DNA from: an uncultured Oscillospiraceae bacterium
Lineage (GTDB): Bacteria; Bacillota; Clostridia; Oscillospirales; Acutalibacteraceae
NCBI GenBank assembly: GCA_900552605.1
Contig: USAR01000012.1
Coordinates: forward strand, 1-14,140
Direction of reading: 5' to 3'
Length of the DNA stretch: 14,140 nucleotides
The notes beneath the pieces are model-generated. The model saw only the letters and a program-made list of their open reading frames with translations. It was not told the origin of the DNA and did not search any database. Position numbers and translations under genes: made by a program. Below, in pieces: positions 7,775-14,140 of the stretch (the first letter of the stretch is position 1; the number at the start of each line of letters is the position of its first letter).

Positions 7775-8338
7775 TTAATCGTTATTATTTATGCTGCGCT
7801 CTGCAAGCTGCAACAAAAAGCCTCTGCAAAGCTCTGTTATCCTAAGTAATCCGTTTATTGCCTCGTCCTTCATTCCGTCATTCATCCAATCTATTAAAAT
7901 GCCAAAGAGCTCGCACTTAAAAAAACGTTGTAATATAACGAGGTCATCTTTTTTCATTTTGCTTTGCGGAAACGCTGTTCTTGTGTAGGTTATCACAACA
8001 TAGTCGCAAAGCTTCATAAGCTCGCGTTCAAAGATATCGCGATTAACGGAATTATAGATATGCAGTATTGCCTTTTTATTATCTAGAGCGAAAGAATAAG
8101 CAGCGTTAAAGCAATCCTCAAGCGAGTTGATTTCCGGATATTGCGCTATTATCTCATTTATTTCATCTGTTATTATCTCTTCAAGCAGCGTCAGAATGTC
8201 CTGAAAGTGATAGTAAAACGAGTTGCGGTTTATTCCGCAATCCTCAACAATATCGCGCACGCTTATCTTGCTCATAGGTTTTTCGTTAAGCAGTTTTAAA
8301 AAAGAGGTTTTAATTGCTTTAGAAGTAAAATTTGCCAT
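7775..8338 (-). CDS. TetR family transcriptional regulator
   Basis: A 187-residue TetR-type repressor. The N-terminal helix-turn-helix is clear at about 22-45: 'ISVRDIVEDCGINRNSFYYHF', the standard DNA-reading helix with F-Y-Y-H-F. The rest is helical, as in ligand- and dimer-binding domains of the family, with a DhaS-like flavour. I chose ATG 8338, because AAAGGTGG stands 8 nt upstream; the in-frame GTG at 8350 lies inside that ribosome binding site. It has its own strong promoter and converges with the epimerase gene. The target is unknown: the promoter-proximal region, or the epimerase pair on the other side. Confidence 0.9.
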   Translation of the reverse strand: MANFTSKAIKTSFLKLLNEKPMSKISVRDIVEDCGINRNSFYYHFQDILTLLEEIITDEINEIIAQYPEINSLEDCFNAAYSFALDNKKAILHIYNSVNRDIFERELMKLCDYVVITYTRTAFPQSKMKKDDLVILQRFFKCELFGILIDWMNDGMKDEAINGLLRITELCRGFLLQLAERSINNND

Positions 8339-8401
8339 TATTATCGCCACCTTTAAAATTTGCCTAATTGCGATCAGCCGATTTCTCTAATCCGATAACT
8401 A

Positions 8402-8431
8402 ATTATACATTATTCTGCATTAAAATGTCAA
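8402..8431 (-). promoter_or_regulatory. Consensus promoter of the tetR-like gene
   Basis: On the - strand, TTGACA (8431-8426), an 18-bp spacer and TATAAT (8407-8402), both hexamers perfect. A 17-nt sequence just downstream (8382-8398) recurs at 7675-7691, so an operator here is possible. Confidence 0.75.
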
Positions 8432-8536
8432 ATGAATTATTGGTTGACGGATCATAATAACTAAAGCCGTAGTTTATGACAGTTTTAGTTAGTGCTTTAA
8501 AAGTTGATTATTTTTACATGTCGCCGAAAACTAATC

Positions 8537-8718
8537 TTTCACCCTGTGCTGACAGAGACGCCCACGCCCCGGCGCAACCGTTTTTAAAGCTATCTGCTTT
8601 TATTTATGCCGCATCAGCAAAAAACGGTTGCAAAAAAGCCGATTTATCGGCTTTTTCAGCACCGTCCTTTGGACGGTGCGCGCCGGGGCGCGGGCGTCGC
8701 TGTCAGCATGGGGTGAAA
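8537..8718. repeat. 182-bp element with 39-bp terminal inverted repeats and three internal hairpins
   Basis: Arms 8537-8575 and 8680-8718 pair over 39 positions with only two mismatches and two G-U pairs (read as + strand RNA). The arms are far richer in GC than the DNA around them. Between them are three hairpins, end to end: 8576-8629 (a stem of at least 10 bp sharing 2 bases with the outer arm, with a 5-bp inner hairpin at 8586-8600), 8632-8656 (terminator-like A6-GCCGA-UUUA-UCGGC-U5) and 8659-8679 (9-bp stem, loop TTT). The whole is an almost gapless four-way junction. No target-site duplication and no ORF of its own are seen. The type of element (MITE/REP or structured RNA) is open. Confidence 0.8.
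8632..8656. terminator. Terminator-like hairpin inside the structured element
   Basis: A 5-bp GCCGA/TCGGC stem with a TTTA loop, extended by A6 and T5 runs that themselves pair. It resembles an intrinsic terminator on both strands. It could end transcripts from the two-TM gene on the - strand, whose stop lies 109 nt away. Confidence 0.55.
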
Positions 8719-8764
8719 TCCACAGGCTACGGTTGCGTCGGCAAAGGCTGACTAAGCATATCCC

Positions 8765-9586
8765 TTATATAAACCGACGCTTAACCTCGACGATATCGCC
8801 GTCAAAGCTTATGTAGCTTACATCACCGTCAAATCCTGCCTCAATACTGTGCCCGTCAATATCGGCACACAGCTTGTGCTGAAACTCTATAACACCCTTT
8901 TTCTCATCATAAACCCAACCGTTTACAACAAGCTCATTAACATATTTTACTCTGCGATAGCAGATGTTATATCCGTCAATTTCGGTTTCAGCCAACACCC
9001 TGAATTTTTCTGTCGAAGAGGCACTGCGGAGAATTTGTGAATTCCCATCAATCGTTGCTTTTTTCTCGGCAATGCGTTCGGCGTCTTGTTGTTTGCTTTT
9101 TTTAGTTCCGATAACATAAGCAATAAGAAAAACTGCAAGGAAGCATAAAAGCGCTCCGATGATAATATTATCCCTGCTGCTTGAATATATTTTAGCTTGG
9201 GATTTATTAAAATTCAGCAGCTCGCGCTCGTCGGTTTTAAGCTCAATAACATTGTCGGTTTTCGGATTAACCGCAATGTAAAGCATAGTTCCTTTTTTTA
9301 ATGAATTCAGCTCTTTTTCGAGGCCGTTGTTTTCTGTGCTTGGGTCAATATAATAGCAATAATCGCTGCCGTCAAGATGAATTGTGATGTATTTGCCGGA
9401 TTCGATGTTGGAAAATTTTCCGGAATAAAATTTTGCGTCTTGCCTTTTTATAGGCTTATTATAGTATGGCTGAAGAAAGAAAAATACACTTATAAGTGAA
9501 CTGATAACAGTCACTGCTATTACCGCTACGGGATGATCGATAATCTCAAACCTTTTATTGTAAGTATTTTGTTTTTTCTTACCCAT
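8765..9586 (-). CDS. Hypothetical protein with two transmembrane segments
   Basis: A 273-residue protein that I do not recognise. A lysine-rich N-terminus precedes a membrane segment at about 19-39. About 95 residues with a DUF3592-like feel come next (a beta-rich, charged stretch with 'GKYITIHLDGS' and 'GTMLYIAVNPKT'). A second segment lies at about 139-160 and a lysine-rich stop-transfer end at 162-167. The C-terminal 105 residues are soluble and beta-rich. The positive-inside rule places both ends in the cytoplasm and the middle outside. The start ATG 9586 has GAGGAG 10 nt upstream. No clear promoter is visible; it lies downstream of the tRNA terminator on the same strand. Confidence 0.75.
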   Translation of the reverse strand: MGKKKQNTYNKRFEIIDHPVAVIAVTVISSLISVFFFLQPYYNKPIKRQDAKFYSGKFSNIESGKYITIHLDGSDYCYYIDPSTENNGLEKELNSLKKGTMLYIAVNPKTDNVIELKTDERELLNFNKSQAKIYSSSRDNIIIGALLCFLAVFLIAYVIGTKKSKQQDAERIAEKKATIDGNSQILRSASSTEKFRVLAETEIDGYNICYRRVKYVNELVVNGWVYDEKKGVIEFQHKLCADIDGHSIEAGFDGDVSYISFDGDIVEVKRRFI

Positions 9587-9636
9587 TATTGCCGCTCCTC
9601 ATAATAATTATTTGTTTTATAAAAGTCGGGTTTAAT

Positions 9637-9668
9637 AAAAAAGCCCAAGCCATTTCTGACTTGGACTT
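9637..9668 (-). terminator. Intrinsic terminator of tRNA-Pro
   Basis: On the - strand a 9-bp stem with one G-U pair (9668-9660 with 9649-9641), a 10-nt loop and a run of six T begins 2 nt after the tRNA CCA end. Confidence 0.85.
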
Positions 9669-9670
9669 TT

Positions 9671-9747
9671 TGGTCCGAGTGACTGGAGTCGAACCAGCGG
9701 CCTCTTGAACCCCATTCAAGCGCTCTACCAAACTGAGCCACACCCGG
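9671..9747 (-). tRNA. tRNA-Pro (anticodon GGG)
   Basis: A 77-nt cloverleaf read on the - strand. The acceptor is CCGGGTG with CACTCGG, discriminator A and an encoded CCA (9673-9671). The D arm is GCTC/GAGC. The anticodon stem is CTTGA/TCAAG, loop ATGGGGT, anticodon GGG at 9713-9711, reading CCC and CCU. The T arm is GCTGG/CCAGT with loop TTCGACT. The loop sequence is that known for bacterial tRNA-Pro(GGG). It has its own terminator and a weak upstream promoter-like pair (TTGGCA - 17 bp - TTTAAT, 9825-9797). Confidence 0.95.
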
Positions 9748-9754
9748 ATATTGA

Positions 9755-9790
9755 GCTATGGACATTGCAAAAAAAGCAAAACCCCATAGC
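9755..9790 (-). other. Hairpin in the leader upstream of tRNA-Pro
   Basis: GCTATGG and CCATAGC (9755-9761 and 9784-9790) form a 7-bp stem, with an inner TTGC/GCAA stem capped by seven T on the - strand. It lies between HPr and tRNA-Pro, 8 nt before the mature tRNA end. It may serve processing or end the HPr transcript. Confidence 0.35.
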
Positions 9791-9851
9791 AAAATTATTA
9801 AATTAAATAAAACAGTTGTTGCCAAGCAAAGGGCAGGGGAATGGCTGCCTA

Positions 9852-10115
9852 TTATTCTGCAAAACCGGATTCAACAAGCTCTATCAAAGAATCAACAGCA
9901 GCCTGTTCATCGGCGCCGTCAGCAATAATCCTGATCTCGCTGCCACCGAGAATACCGAGCGACAAAACGCCGAGCAAGCTCTTTGCGTTAACGCGTCTTT
10001 CATCCCTCTCAACCCAAATAGACGATTTAAATTCGTTAGCTTTTTGAATAAAGAAGGTTGCGGGGCGTGCGTGAAGTCCAACCTGATTCTGAACTACAAC
10101 ATCTTTAACGTACAT
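9852..10115 (-). CDS. ptsH: HPr phosphocarrier protein
   Basis: An 87-residue HPr, the usual length. It carries phosphate from enzyme I to the sugar-specific EIIA proteins of the phosphotransferase system, in the cytoplasm. His15 in 'GLHARPA' is the phosphorylation site. Ser46 in 'NAKSLLGVLSLG' is the HPr-kinase site used for carbon-catabolite control in Firmicutes. The start ATG 10115 is supported by GGGAG 9 nt upstream and by the family's N-terminus, so the in-frame upstream ATG codons are rejected. It is a lone gene with its own promoter; ptsI is not next to it. Because both sites are kept, a Crh-type regulatory-only role is unlikely. Confidence 0.95.
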   Translation of the reverse strand: MYVKDVVVQNQVGLHARPATFFIQKANEFKSSIWVERDERRVNAKSLLGVLSLGILGGSEIRIIADGADEQAAVDSLIELVESGFAE

Positions 10116-10160
10116 ATCTTTAATCTCCCATCTAACACTCTTAACAAATCGGATAACATT

Positions 10161-10188
10161 ATTATACCACATAATATTCATTCGTCAA
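10161..10188 (-). promoter_or_regulatory. Promoter of the HPr gene (extended -10)
   Basis: On the - strand TTGACG (10188-10183), a 16-bp spacer ending in TGG, then TATAAT (10166-10161): an extended -10 promoter about 45 nt before the HPr start codon. Confidence 0.8.
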
Positions 10189-10306
10189 TCGATTTGGGAA
10201 AGAAATACAATAGTTCTAATATTCCCCCAATCAGTGACAAAAACTTGCTCTCAAATTTGTGCAAAATGCTAACGGTTTTTAACGAATATATTAACATACA
10301 ACGAGA

Positions 10307-11047
10307 TTATTCATTGTTTTTTTCGCATTTCTTCAAAAATTCGATATCATTTTCGTTTAACGTTGCATTTTTCAGCATATCGCGACGCTTTATAAATGTG
10401 TTTTTAAGTGATTGTTCGCGCCGCCATTTTACAATGTTTGCGTGGTGTCCGGAAAGCAGTACCTCCGGCACTTCTCTTTCTTTCCAAACGGCAGGTCTTG
10501 TGTATTGCGGATATTCAAGCAGACCGCTGTAATGACTCTCTTCTTCAAAACAGATATCATCTGAGAGTACACCTGGCAAGAGTCTTGAAACGGCGTCGGC
10601 AACTATCAGCGCCGGCAGCTCGCCGCCCGTCAGAACATAATCGCCAACCGATAATTCCTCTGCGCCAAGCTCCTCAATTACACGTTGATCAACACCCTCA
10701 TAATGGCCGCAGATCAGCACAAGGCGGTCGCAGCTTTCTGCAAGCTCACACGCCTTTTTTTGATTAAAAACCGAGCCTTCTGGCGACATATATATAACGC
10801 GAGCGTTATCGCAGCCGTTTAAAACAGATTTGCAACAATCATAAATCGGCTGAGCTTGCATTATCATTCCCATTCCGCCGCCGTAAGGAGCGTCGTCTAC
10901 GCGGTTGTGTTTATCTAGCGTGTAGTCCCTTATATTGTGACATTCAATCTCAACCTTGCCGGAAGCCACCGCTCTGCCGATGACGCTTTCGTTTATAAAA
11001 GCGTTGCACATATCGGGGAAAAGGGTTAATATATCAATCTTCATCAT
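10307..11047 (-). CDS. trmD: tRNA (guanine-37-N1)-methyltransferase TrmD
   Basis: A 246-residue SPOUT-class methyltransferase that puts m1G at position 37 of tRNAs with a G at 36, including proline tRNAs such as the one encoded here, and so prevents +1 frameshifting. Visible are 'KIDILTLFP' at the start, 'DDAPYGGGMGM' (51-61), and the trefoil-knot SAM site with 'LICGHYEGVDQRV' (111-123) and 'ELSVGDYVLTGGELPAL' (131-147). The start overlaps the rimM stop by 14 nt, with GAAAGG 8 nt upstream. It is last in the operon; rplS, which often follows, is absent. Confidence 0.97.
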   Translation of the reverse strand: MMKIDILTLFPDMCNAFINESVIGRAVASGKVEIECHNIRDYTLDKHNRVDDAPYGGGMGMIMQAQPIYDCCKSVLNGCDNARVIYMSPEGSVFNQKKACELAESCDRLVLICGHYEGVDQRVIEELGAEELSVGDYVLTGGELPALIVADAVSRLLPGVLSDDICFEEESHYSGLLEYPQYTRPAVWKEREVPEVLLSGHHANIVKWRREQSLKNTFIKRRDMLKNATLNENDIEFLKKCEKNNE

Positions 11048-11546
11048 CGAAAATACCTTTCATCGGCAACACTGTAATTATTTCGTTTTCAGGCTGTACT
11101 TCTTTAACAACACTGTCAATCGCAGGCAAGAGGTACGTTTTGCCGTCTTTTATAATTTCCCAAACATCGTTTGCAGGCAACTGTAAAACATTTTTAAGCG
11201 TTCCCAATTCTTTTCCCGTTTCCGTATGAAAAACCTTGCAACCCACCAAGTCCTTTATAAAATGTCTGTCACCGATTCCGGCAGTATCGCGGTCTATATA
11301 AAGCACGGTGTTTCTGAGAGCACGTGCTTTTTCAACGGTGTCAATGCCGCCGAGCTTTATAACCGCAACATTTCCTGAGGCCTTAATGTGCTCTGCCGTC
11401 AGGTATTCATTGCCTTGCTCATCTATATAAAAACGGTCGAACTGCTTTAAAAATTCAATGCTGTCGCACCAAGGATTAACACGAACCTCGCCTTTAATTC
11501 CTTGTGTTGATACAATTTGACCGCACTCAATATATTTTGATAACAT
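11034..11546 (-). CDS. rimM: Ribosome maturation factor RimM
   Basis: A 170-residue RimM, usual length. It binds S19 and helps 16S rRNA processing in the head of the small subunit. The N-terminal barrel opens with 'CGQIVSTQGIKGEVRV' (8-23), the family signature. The C-terminal PRC barrel covers about 95-165, with 'LPANDVWEI' and 'YLLPAIDSVV'. It starts at ATG 11546 with GGTGA upstream. Coupled to trmD by overlap. Confidence 0.95.
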   Translation of the reverse strand: MLSKYIECGQIVSTQGIKGEVRVNPWCDSIEFLKQFDRFYIDEQGNEYLTAEHIKASGNVAVIKLGGIDTVEKARALRNTVLYIDRDTAGIGDRHFIKDLVGCKVFHTETGKELGTLKNVLQLPANDVWEIIKDGKTYLLPAIDSVVKEVQPENEIITVLPMKGIFDDED

Positions 11547-11585
11547 AATTTCACCGCATTTCGGTTTATTTTTTTAAAACAGAAA

Positions 11586-11616
11586 CGACGGCTGCAATAA
11601 CAAGACGCAACCGTCG
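11586..11616 (-). terminator. Hairpin between khpA and rimM (possible attenuator)
   Basis: A 10-bp stem with one G-U pair (11616-11607 with 11595-11586) and an 11-nt loop; on the - strand it is followed by TTTCTGTTTT. It is too weak in T to be a sure terminator, but it may lower expression of rimM-trmD relative to rpsP-khpA. Confidence 0.4.
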
Positions 11617-11631
11617 CAACTCTCTGCACAA

Positions 11632-11865
11632 TCAGTCGATTTCAACCGCTACCTTCTTGCCTTCGCGATTTGCGGCGGCACGCATAACAGTGCGGATAGC
11701 CTTTGCGATCCTGCCCTGTTTGCCGATAACGCGACCCATATCATTCTCAGCCACATGAAGGTGGAAAACAACGATTTCCTCTTCATTAGGCTCGTCAACC
11801 GTAACAGTGACCTGATCGGGCTGTTCAACTAATCCTTGTGCGATTGTAACCAATAATTCGGTCAT
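11632..11865 (-). CDS. khpA: KhpA, KH-domain RNA-binding protein
   Basis: A 77-residue single-KH-domain protein (also called YlqC), which binds RNA and in Firmicutes pairs with KhpB/Jag. The G-x-x-G loop is GKQG (48-51) in 'GRVIGKQGRIAKAIRTVMRA'. The start has GGAGG 8 nt upstream and lies 17 nt after rpsP. This is the standard place for it between rpsP and rimM. Confidence 0.93.
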   Translation of the reverse strand: MTELLVTIAQGLVEQPDQVTVTVDEPNEEEIVVFHLHVAENDMGRVIGKQGRIAKAIRTVMRAAANREGKKVAVEID

Positions 11866-11882
11866 ACCTTTTTCCTCCGTAA

Positions 11883-12125
11883 TCAGATAGCGCCCTGCTT
11901 TTTAAGAAGAGCCTTAACGGTATCGGTAGGCTGTGCGCCGTTTGCGATCCATTTCTTTGCTTTCTCACCGTCGATATTAACGATAGCCGGGTCCTTAGTG
12001 GGATCGTAATATCCGATTTCCTCTATGAATCTGCCGTCACGCGGGAAGCGAGAATCAGCAACAACTACACGATAAAAAGGAGCTTTCTTTGCGCCCATAC
12101 GACGAAGTCTGATTTTAACTGCCAT
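11883..12125 (-). CDS. rpsP: Small ribosomal subunit protein bS16
   Basis: An 80-residue bS16 protein, a normal length for a bacterial S16. '[20 protein letters not shown]' is the classic N-terminus, followed by 'GYYDPTKDP' and '[20 protein letters not shown]'. The ATG at 12125 has AAGGAGGTGG right upstream, so the in-frame start at 12134 is rejected. It lies between ffh and khpA in the common Firmicutes order. Confidence 0.97.
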   Translation of the reverse strand: MAVKIRLRRMGAKKAPFYRVVVADSRFPRDGRFIEEIGYYDPTKDPAIVNIDGEKAKKWIANGAQPTDTVKALLKKQGAI

Positions 12126-12193
12126 ACTTTCCACCTCCTTAAATGGAATAATTCAATGCCGCTTTGCAAAATACAAGCGGAAATAAGTGTGAT

Positions 12194-13561
12194 TTACATC
12201 CCGAACGGCGGCATACCTCCGCCCATACCGTTCATAGAGCCCAACATTCTGCGCATTGATTTGCTGTTTTTACCTTTTCCGCCGAACTGACGGTACACTT
12301 TGCGCATTTGCTCGTATTGTCTCAGCAGCTTGTTGACCTCTTCCACAGAAGTGCCCGAACCGGCTGCCACACGACGCTTTCTTGATGCGTTTAAAACATC
12401 GGGTTTTGAGCGTTCTTTCAAAGTCATTGATTTAATAATTGCCTCAATTCTTGCGAACTGACCCTCGTCAATATCAACATTTTTAAGCTGTGAGCCAACG
12501 CCGGGGAGCATTGAAATAAGCTGTTTCATTGAGCCCATTTTCTTTATCTGCTGGAATTGTGCCAACAGGTCGTTGAGGTCGAATTTGTTTTCCTCAAGCT
12601 TTTTGGCGGCTTCAAGAGCCTGTTTTTCATCGATTTGCTCTTCAACACGCTCAATTAGAGAGAGCATATCGCCCATTCCGAGTATTCGGGAGGTCATTCT
12701 GTCGGGATGAAATTCCTCAAGATCGTCCATTTTCTCGCCCGTGCCGACAAACTTTATAGGTTTTCCGGTAACCGCACGAACGGAAAGCGCAGCACCGCCT
12801 CTCGTATCGCCGTCGAGCTTTGTCAGTATTACGCCCGATATTTCAAGAAGGTCATTAAAGCTTTTAGCAACATTTACGGCGTCCTGACCGATCATAGAAT
12901 CAATAACAAGCAGTATTTCGTTAACCTCAACCGCTTTTGTTATTCGCACAAGCTCTTCCATAAGCTCGTTATCGATATGCAGTCTGCCGGCGGTATCCAG
13001 AATAATAAAATCGTTGCCGTAATCTCTTGCGTGCTTAACAGCCTCAACCGCTGTTTTTTCAGGCTTTTGCGTGCCCTTTTCAAAAACGGGGACACCTACG
13101 GATTCACCCACAACCTTTAGCTGTTCAATAGCTGCGGGGCGGTATATATCGCAAGCAACAAGCATTGGTCTGTGCCCCTGCTTTTTAAGCATTTTGGCAA
13201 GCTTTGCACTGTGTGTGGTTTTACCTGAGCCTTGCAGACCGCACATCATAATGACGGTGGGGATTTTTGAAGCGGTATTCAGTCTTGCTGTTTCGCCGCC
13301 CATAAGCTCGGTCATTTTATCGCGTACGATCTTAACAACCATCTGCGGCGCTGTAAGACTTTCCATAACCTTTTCGCCGATGCATTGCTCGGTTACGGCG
13401 TTTGTGAAATCCTTTGCGACCTTATAGTTAACGTCGGCTTCCAGAAGTGCAAGGCGAACCTCGCGCATTGCTTCGCGAACATCTTTTTCGTTCAGCTTAC
13501 CTTTTGATCTCAGCTTTTTAAAAACGCCGCCCAACTTTTCGGAAAGATTATCAAAAGCCAC
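12194..13561 (-). CDS. ffh: Signal recognition particle protein Ffh (SRP54)
   Basis: A 455-residue SRP GTPase. It binds signal peptides and the 4.5S/6S RNA and brings ribosomes to the membrane through FtsY. An N-domain (about 1-90) is followed by a G-domain with GLQGSGKTT (108-116), DTAGR (189-193) and TKLDGD (247-252). The M-domain carries the RNA-binding 'SRKRRVAAGSG' (393-403) and a Met/Gly-rich tail. After the G1 loop H117 stands where Thr is usual. The start is GTG 13561 with GGAGGGTGA upstream, 3 nt after the ylxM stop. Confidence 0.97.
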   Translation of the reverse strand: MAFDNLSEKLGGVFKKLRSKGKLNEKDVREAMREVRLALLEADVNYKVAKDFTNAVTEQCIGEKVMESLTAPQMVVKIVRDKMTELMGGETARLNTASKIPTVIMMCGLQGSGKTTHSAKLAKMLKKQGHRPMLVACDIYRPAAIEQLKVVGESVGVPVFEKGTQKPEKTAVEAVKHARDYGNDFIILDTAGRLHIDNELMEELVRITKAVEVNEILLVIDSMIGQDAVNVAKSFNDLLEISGVILTKLDGDTRGGAALSVRAVTGKPIKFVGTGEKMDDLEEFHPDRMTSRILGMGDMLSLIERVEEQIDEKQALEAAKKLEENKFDLNDLLAQFQQIKKMGSMKQLISMLPGVGSQLKNVDIDEGQFARIEAIIKSMTLKERSKPDVLNASRKRRVAAGSGTSVEEVNKLLRQYEQMRKVYRQFGGKGKNSKSMRRMLGSMNGMGGGMPPFGM

Positions 13562-13564
13562 TTC

Positions 13565-13900
13565 TTATTCACCCTCCAAACCTAAAATTTTAAGTATATC
13601 TTCAATTTTTCTTTTTGTGTTGTCATCTGTTGTTTCTTTAAGCTTTTCAAGCAAGCTGCAGGCTTCAACTACGTTTTTGTAAACCTTTGTAAGACTCAGA
13701 CGTTGCTCGCAAAGGTCAAGCTGCGCTTCACCGCGACGAATGGAATCCATAACTCCCTGACGTGAGATGCCTGCAATATCGGAAATTTCCGACAGCGAGT
13801 AATCTTCATTATAATAAAGTGACAGCACTTCATGCTGTTTTTCGGTGAGCATAGTGCCGTAGCAGTCAAGCAATTCGGAATACTTTAGGTTTTTCGGCAC
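13565..13900 (-). CDS. ylxM: YlxM family helix-turn-helix protein
   Basis: A 111-residue YlxM/p13-like protein. The sigma-70 region 4-like helix-turn-helix is at about 35-55 ('LSEISDIAGISRQGVMDSIR'). It is encoded ahead of ffh in most Firmicutes, where its streptococcal homologue modulates SRP GTPase activity. The start is GTG 13900, with GAGGGGGCGG upstream. First gene of the operon. Confidence 0.92.
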   Translation of the reverse strand: MPKNLKYSELLDCYGTMLTEKQHEVLSLYYNEDYSLSEISDIAGISRQGVMDSIRRGEAQLDLCEQRLSLTKVYKNVVEACSLLEKLKETTDDNTKRKIEDILKILGLEGE

Positions 13901-13946
13901 ACAACCGCCCCCTCAATTTGCTTTTGCACACTTCTCAACGGTTGAT

Positions 13947-13975
13947 ATTGTACCATAAAGAAATACGACTGTCAA
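13947..13975 (-). promoter_or_regulatory. Promoter of the ylxM-ffh-rpsP-khpA-rimM-trmD operon
   Basis: On the - strand TTGACA (13975-13970), 17-bp spacer ending in TGG, then TACAAT (13952-13947): a near-consensus extended -10 promoter, about 45 nt before the GTG of ylxM. It is the only clear promoter seen for these six genes. Confidence 0.88.
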
Positions 13976-14140
13976 GTATAAATACTTTACACCTTAAAAT
14001 TTATTGTGTCTTAGCGCGGTTTTTCGCTTTTACACAAGCTTTTGATAAGTTTCACTTAATTTATTTATGCAGAACTCGGCATTTTTAAAAAATATTAAGC
14101 GACACGGTTGATTTAATTAGGCGACGTCGTTTGACTAAAT

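Noticed and set aside
8476..8751. 91-codon + strand open frame across the structured element
   Set aside because: It is a by-product of the GC-rich arms, has no ribosome binding site and no recognisable protein pattern, and the base pairing explains the sequence better.
8700..8760. GGTGAAATCCACAGG resembles part of a cobalamin riboswitch core
   Set aside because: The B12 box and the other conserved blocks are absent, the GGTGAAA belongs to the right inverted-repeat arm, and no + strand gene follows.
9586..9825. 79-codon - strand open frame upstream of the two-TM gene
   Set aside because: It reads straight through tRNA-Pro and its terminator; the cloverleaf accounts for the sequence.
9816..10532. 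238-codon + strand open frame
   Set aside because: It is antisense to HPr and the trmD 3' end, both certain genes, and shows no domain.
13976..14140. Looked for a gene or RNA upstream of ylxM
   Set aside because: AT-rich with no credible frame, cloverleaf or strong hairpin; nothing that I can support.
1..14140. CRISPR array, insertion sequence, prophage or defence system
   Set aside because: No regularly spaced repeats, transposase, integrase or phage-like genes are visible in any frame.

Overview
The window reads as chromosomal DNA of a low-to-moderate GC Gram-positive bacterium. A Clostridia member near the Oscillospiraceae/Ruminococcaceae is the best guess. The basis is the Firmicutes-type ylxM-ffh-rpsP-khpA-rimM-trmD cluster, an HPr with both His15 and Ser46, a CdaR/YbbR protein, a RecD2 helicase, strong AGGAGG-type ribosome binding sites and sigma-A type promoters. 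The taxon is inferred from gene content, not from a search.

Left part (1-4773, + strand): the 3' end of a CdaR/YbbR-domain protein, then a tight run of a small membrane protein, recD2, comF and a divergent mreB-like gene. Neighbours overlap by 23 and 14 nt, or are 14 nt apart. An 18-bp hairpin followed by a T-tract overlaps the ribosome binding site and start of the first of these genes and could control the run. A bidirectional terminator at 4802-4838 closes it.

Middle part (4843-8338): an AraC-type regulator (-) is divergent from a two-gene + strand unit, a class I 3-dehydroquinate-dehydratase-like protein and an NAD-dependent epimerase/dehydratase. A second regulator, TetR-type (-), converges on that unit across a terminator. 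This looks like a small regulated catabolic or modification module of unknown substrate.

Accessory gap (8339-8764): 426 bp without a credible gene. It holds the tetR promoter and a 182-bp element with 39-bp GC-rich terminal inverted repeats enclosing three further hairpins, which together form an almost gapless four-way junction. It may be a MITE/REP-like element or a structured RNA, and it is the most unusual object in the window.

Right part (8765-14140, - strand): a two-TM protein of unknown function, tRNA-Pro(GGG) with its terminator, HPr with its own promoter, and the housekeeping operon ylxM-ffh-rpsP-khpA-rimM-trmD driven by a near-consensus extended -10 promoter at 13947-13975. These genes serve membrane-protein targeting, the small ribosomal subunit and its maturation, and tRNA G37 methylation. 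The last 165 bp hold nothing I can identify.
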